From contig CAMNNA010000005.1 of the NCBI GenBank assembly GCA_946545285.1, forward strand, positions 1 to 32,296: a stretch of 32,296 nucleotides of DNA, written 5' to 3'. A model generated the notes under the pieces. The model did no database searches, was not told the DNA's origin, and saw nothing but the letters and a program-made list of their open reading frames with translations. Position 1 is the stretch's first letter, and each line of letters opens with the position of its first letter. The DNA comes from an uncultured cyanobacterium (GTDB taxonomy: Bacteria; Cyanobacteriota; Vampirovibrionia; Gastranaerophilales; Gastranaerophilaceae). This document shows positions 30,307 to 32,296 of this stretch, one piece after another. The position numbers and the translations under genes are program-made.

Positions 30307-30374
30307 TAAATTTACAATTATAGTTATTTTTTAATATTTATGTTAATGTTTTTTTATAGAAAGAAAAGGATATT

Positions 30375-31379
30375 ATGAGTTTAACAGTATATTTAGGGAT
30401 AGATGTAGGATCAGTAACAACTAAACTTGCATTAGTTGATGAAACAGGCAAGTATGTTGACAGTATAATGCTAAAAACCGCCGGAACACCTGTAAGAGCG
30501 GTTCAAACAGGATTACAAAAATTATATGAACAAAGATTAACCGAATATGATGTCATGGGAGTCGGAACGACAGGTTCAGGGCGTGCATTAGCCGGTTCAT
30601 TGGTTGGGGCGGACGTTGTAAAAAATGAAATCACCGCGCATGCCGTTGCTGCAAGTAATACTGTTCCGGGAGTTCAAACAATTCTTGAAATCGGCGGGCA
30701 GGACAGTAAAATTATCATTATGCGTGACGGAATAGTTACCGATTTTGCTATGAATACTGTTTGTGCTGCCGGAACAGGAAGCTTTTTGGACCATCAAGCA
30801 CAGCGTTTAAATGTTCCTATTGAAGAATTTGGCGCAACTGCACTAAAATCTTCTAATCCTGCAAGAATTGCAGGAAGGTGCGGAGTTTTTGCCGAAAGTG
30901 ATTTGATTCACAAACAGCAATTAGGATATCCGGTAGAAGATTTATTATACGGTCTTTGTCAAGCATTAGTAAGAAATTATTTAAGTAATTTGGCTTTAGG
31001 CAAAGAACTTTTACCGACATTTTCATTTCAAGGCGGAGTCGCAACAAATACCGGCATGGTAAAAGCTTTCGAAGAAGCACTTAATGCAAAAGTTGTTGTA
31101 CCGGATCATCATCAGACAATGGGAGCAATCGGTGCTGCGATGTTAGCTATGGAAAATCACCAGTTTACTCAATCTAAAACCAAATTCAAAGGCTGGAATG
31201 TTGCTGAGATGCATTTTTCATCAATTACTTGTACTTGCAGCGGATGTTCAAATAATTGTGAAGTAATCACTATTGTTGAAGGGGTTGATGAAGTTCAGCA
31301 TGTTGAAAAAATTAAAGATGTAAAAGGAAATATTATAGCGCGCTGGGGCGGTACTTGCGGAAGATGGGATATAAGCTAA
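30375..31379 (+). CDS. BadF/BadG/BcrA/BcrD (HgdC-like) ATPase, 2-hydroxyacyl-CoA dehydratase activator type
   Basis: 334 aa. In the family, homodimers with one 4Fe-4S cluster couple ATP hydrolysis to single-electron transfer into a dehydratase or reductase. The ASKHA fold shows 'YLGIDVGSVTTKLALVD' (phosphate 1), 'GVGTTGSGRALAG', 'ILEIGGQDSKII' (phosphate 2) and 'SFQGGVATNTGMVKAFE' (adenosine). The two cluster cysteines are in NTVCAAGTGSFLD and AGRCGVFAESD. It is longer than HgdC (about 260 aa): the C-terminal about 70 residues add 'SSITCTCSGCSNNCEV' and 'GGTCGRWD', a second cysteine-rich piece resembling that of the large YjiL/DUF2229 activases. No dehydratase is in view. AAAGGAT precedes the ATG; first gene of an operon continuing at 31402. 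Confidence 0.88.
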   Translation: MSLTVYLGIDVGSVTTKLALVDETGKYVDSIMLKTAGTPVRAVQTGLQKLYEQRLTEYDVMGVGTTGSGRALAGSLVGADVVKNEITAHAVAASNTVPGVQTILEIGGQDSKIIIMRDGIVTDFAMNTVCAAGTGSFLDHQAQRLNVPIEEFGATALKSSNPARIAGRCGVFAESDLIHKQQLGYPVEDLLYGLCQALVRNYLSNLALGKELLPTFSFQGGVATNTGMVKAFEEALNAKVVVPDHHQTMGAIGAAMLAMENHQFTQSKTKFKGWNVAEMHFSSITCTCSGCSNNCEVITIVEGVDEVQHVEKIKDVKGNIIARWGGTCGRWDIS

Positions 31380-31401
31380 CTTAAATACAAGGAGCTTGAT
31401 T

Positions 31402-32067
31402 ATGAATTTTGGTGGTAATAATACGAAATTACTGGAAGAACTTCCTTTAGGGAATGCTGAGTTTGGTCAGGCAATTTGTAACGCGTTGTGTGAAATGGTT
31501 GATATTGACGGAGTTACAAATCCAAATGGTCAAAATATTGAATTTACGCCATCAACGTGGAGAAAACTTGCCGATAAAGAAAATAAAACCCCCGAAGATA
31601 ATAAAAAACTCGAAGATATTTTTTATTCATCTATTAAGGAAGTTGCTCAGTCTTATTTACTATTTATGTGCAGGGAAACCGGAAATCAAACAGGATTTAT
31701 AAATTTTGATGAATACGAAAACTTCATGCTCAAATATCGTTTTAAATCAAAGAAAATGAGTTTTGATCCAAAATTTATAACTGAGGCAAAAGCAAAAATA
31801 AAAAATGCTTTTAATTTGATTTGTGCATGTTCAGATAGCAGTAAAAATTTAATAACTAAAGAATTAATGTATGCGTTTTTTTATGCGTTGACTGTTATTA
31901 CCGGTACAAATGAGCATGGGCAATTTAACGGCTTTAGGATTAACGGCATACTAAAACCTTGTGATTATGCAGTTATGGAGTATTTTTTATTTAATAGAGA
32001 TGCTAAAAATAACATGTTTTTGATTAAATTGAAAATCGGGAATAGAATTATGAATGGTGAAGGGTAG
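31402..32067 (+). CDS. Protein of unknown function (221 aa)
   Basis: Not recognised. Soluble and mostly helical, with 'CEMVDIDGVTNPNG' near 32 and 'GFINFDEYENFMLKYRF' near 101; these recall, without matching, the acidic loops of EF-hands. The C-terminal 'ICACSDSSKNLITKELMYAFFYALTVI' is helical. AAGGAG upstream fixes the start at MNFGGN; a TTG two codons earlier lies in the ribosome-binding site spacing. It sits 22 nt after the activase gene and 7 nt before a secreted-protein gene, so it is part of that operon. Confidence 0.75.
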   Translation: MNFGGNNTKLLEELPLGNAEFGQAICNALCEMVDIDGVTNPNGQNIEFTPSTWRKLADKENKTPEDNKKLEDIFYSSIKEVAQSYLLFMCRETGNQTGFINFDEYENFMLKYRFKSKKMSFDPKFITEAKAKIKNAFNLICACSDSSKNLITKELMYAFFYALTVITGTNEHGQFNGFRINGILKPCDYAVMEYFLFNRDAKNNMFLIKLKIGNRIMNGEG

Positions 32068-32074
32068 GTAATAG

Positions 32075-32296
32075 ATGAAAAATTTTTTAAATTTAATTTT
32101 GGTATTGTTAATAGGGAGCTTTCAAGCTTCATTTGCAATTGAAAACATTGTAAGCCTTGATGAAATCGAATCACAACAAAAATCTCAAGCAAAAAAAGAA
32201 ATATCAGTTACAGAAGAAAAACCTATAGAAGTTTCCGTTGTATTTGATTGGCTTGATATTTCTCAATCTCAAAGAGATGATATTATTGCAAAATAC
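32075..32296 (+). CDS. Secreted protein, cut by the right edge
   Basis: 74 codons visible. The signal peptide MKNFLNLILVLLIGSFQASF...A is cut before IENIV, followed by a lysine/glutamate-rich hydrophilic stretch and 'VVFDWLDISQSQRDDIIAKY'. AGGGTAGG precedes the ATG. Third gene of the activase operon. The fragment is too short to identify. Confidence 0.7.
   Translation, partial: MKNFLNLILVLLIGSFQASFAIENIVSLDEIESQQKSQAKKEISVTEEKPIEVSVVFDWLDISQSQRDDIIAKY

Noticed and set aside
1-32296. tRNA, rRNA or riboswitch genes
   Set aside because: Intergenic gaps are short and none showed cloverleaf-like arms or a conserved riboswitch core on reading; a covariance-model scan could not be run.

Overview
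The window is AT-rich DNA with compact bacterial gene organisation, two-membrane envelope genes and many orphan or lineage-specific proteins. The best guess is an uncultured gut member of the non-photosynthetic cyanobacterial relatives (Vampirovibrionia/Melainabacteria, Gastranaerophilales). This is inference. It rests on a MurJ with the cyanobacterial-type 'GPFHSA' segment, several TPR proteins, a type IV prepilin-like protein beginning GFTLAE, an OmpH/Skp chaperone together with a TolC-type efflux protein, and a large membrane orphan with an N-terminal 'VSFQGN' segment. No rRNA, tRNA, CRISPR array, insertion sequence or prophage was seen.

Layout. At 1-5007 (minus) lies a drug/solute efflux operon in the order TolC-like outer-membrane factor, HlyD/YbhG-like adaptor, YbhF-like double ATPase, ABC-2 permease (cut by the left edge). 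It has a clear promoter at 5086-5114. This operon is peppered with small repeats: two imperfect palindromes inserted in frame in the ATPase, one palindrome at the end of the adaptor gene, and eight same-strand copies of a GGGGTAAAT nonamer. At 5282-9811 are a XerC/D recombinase, an exported TPR protein, a small orphan, a prepilin-like protein and a divergent XRE regulator. At 9814-14636 (minus) are an exported orphan, a GltD-like flavoprotein, a metallophosphoesterase, Skp/OmpH and a homocitrate-synthase-like enzyme. At 14761-20682 are a cytoplasmic TPR protein, an acyl-ACP thioesterase behind a Na/Pi cotransporter, and a SpoIID-like protein overlapping MurJ, which continues to 22276. At 22316-27120 are a small membrane orphan, a UvrD/PcrA helicase, a matrixin-type metalloprotease facing a paralogue that has lost two zinc histidines, three tiny orphans (one of 59 codons) and a DUF1858 CxxC protein. 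At 27198-32296 are a large membrane orphan, AroE, a CoA-dehydratase-activase-like ATPase leading an operon with an orphan and a secreted protein cut by the right edge.

Themes. Envelope biogenesis and transport dominate (efflux, Skp, SpoIID, MurJ, prepilin, secreted proteases). Two organisational habits stand out. Several genes have no Shine-Dalgarno but a -10 hexamer 6-7 nt before the start codon, which points to leaderless transcripts (aroE, spoIID-like, XRE, phosphoesterase). Five of seven convergent gene pairs stop within 3 nt of each other or share stop-codon bases.
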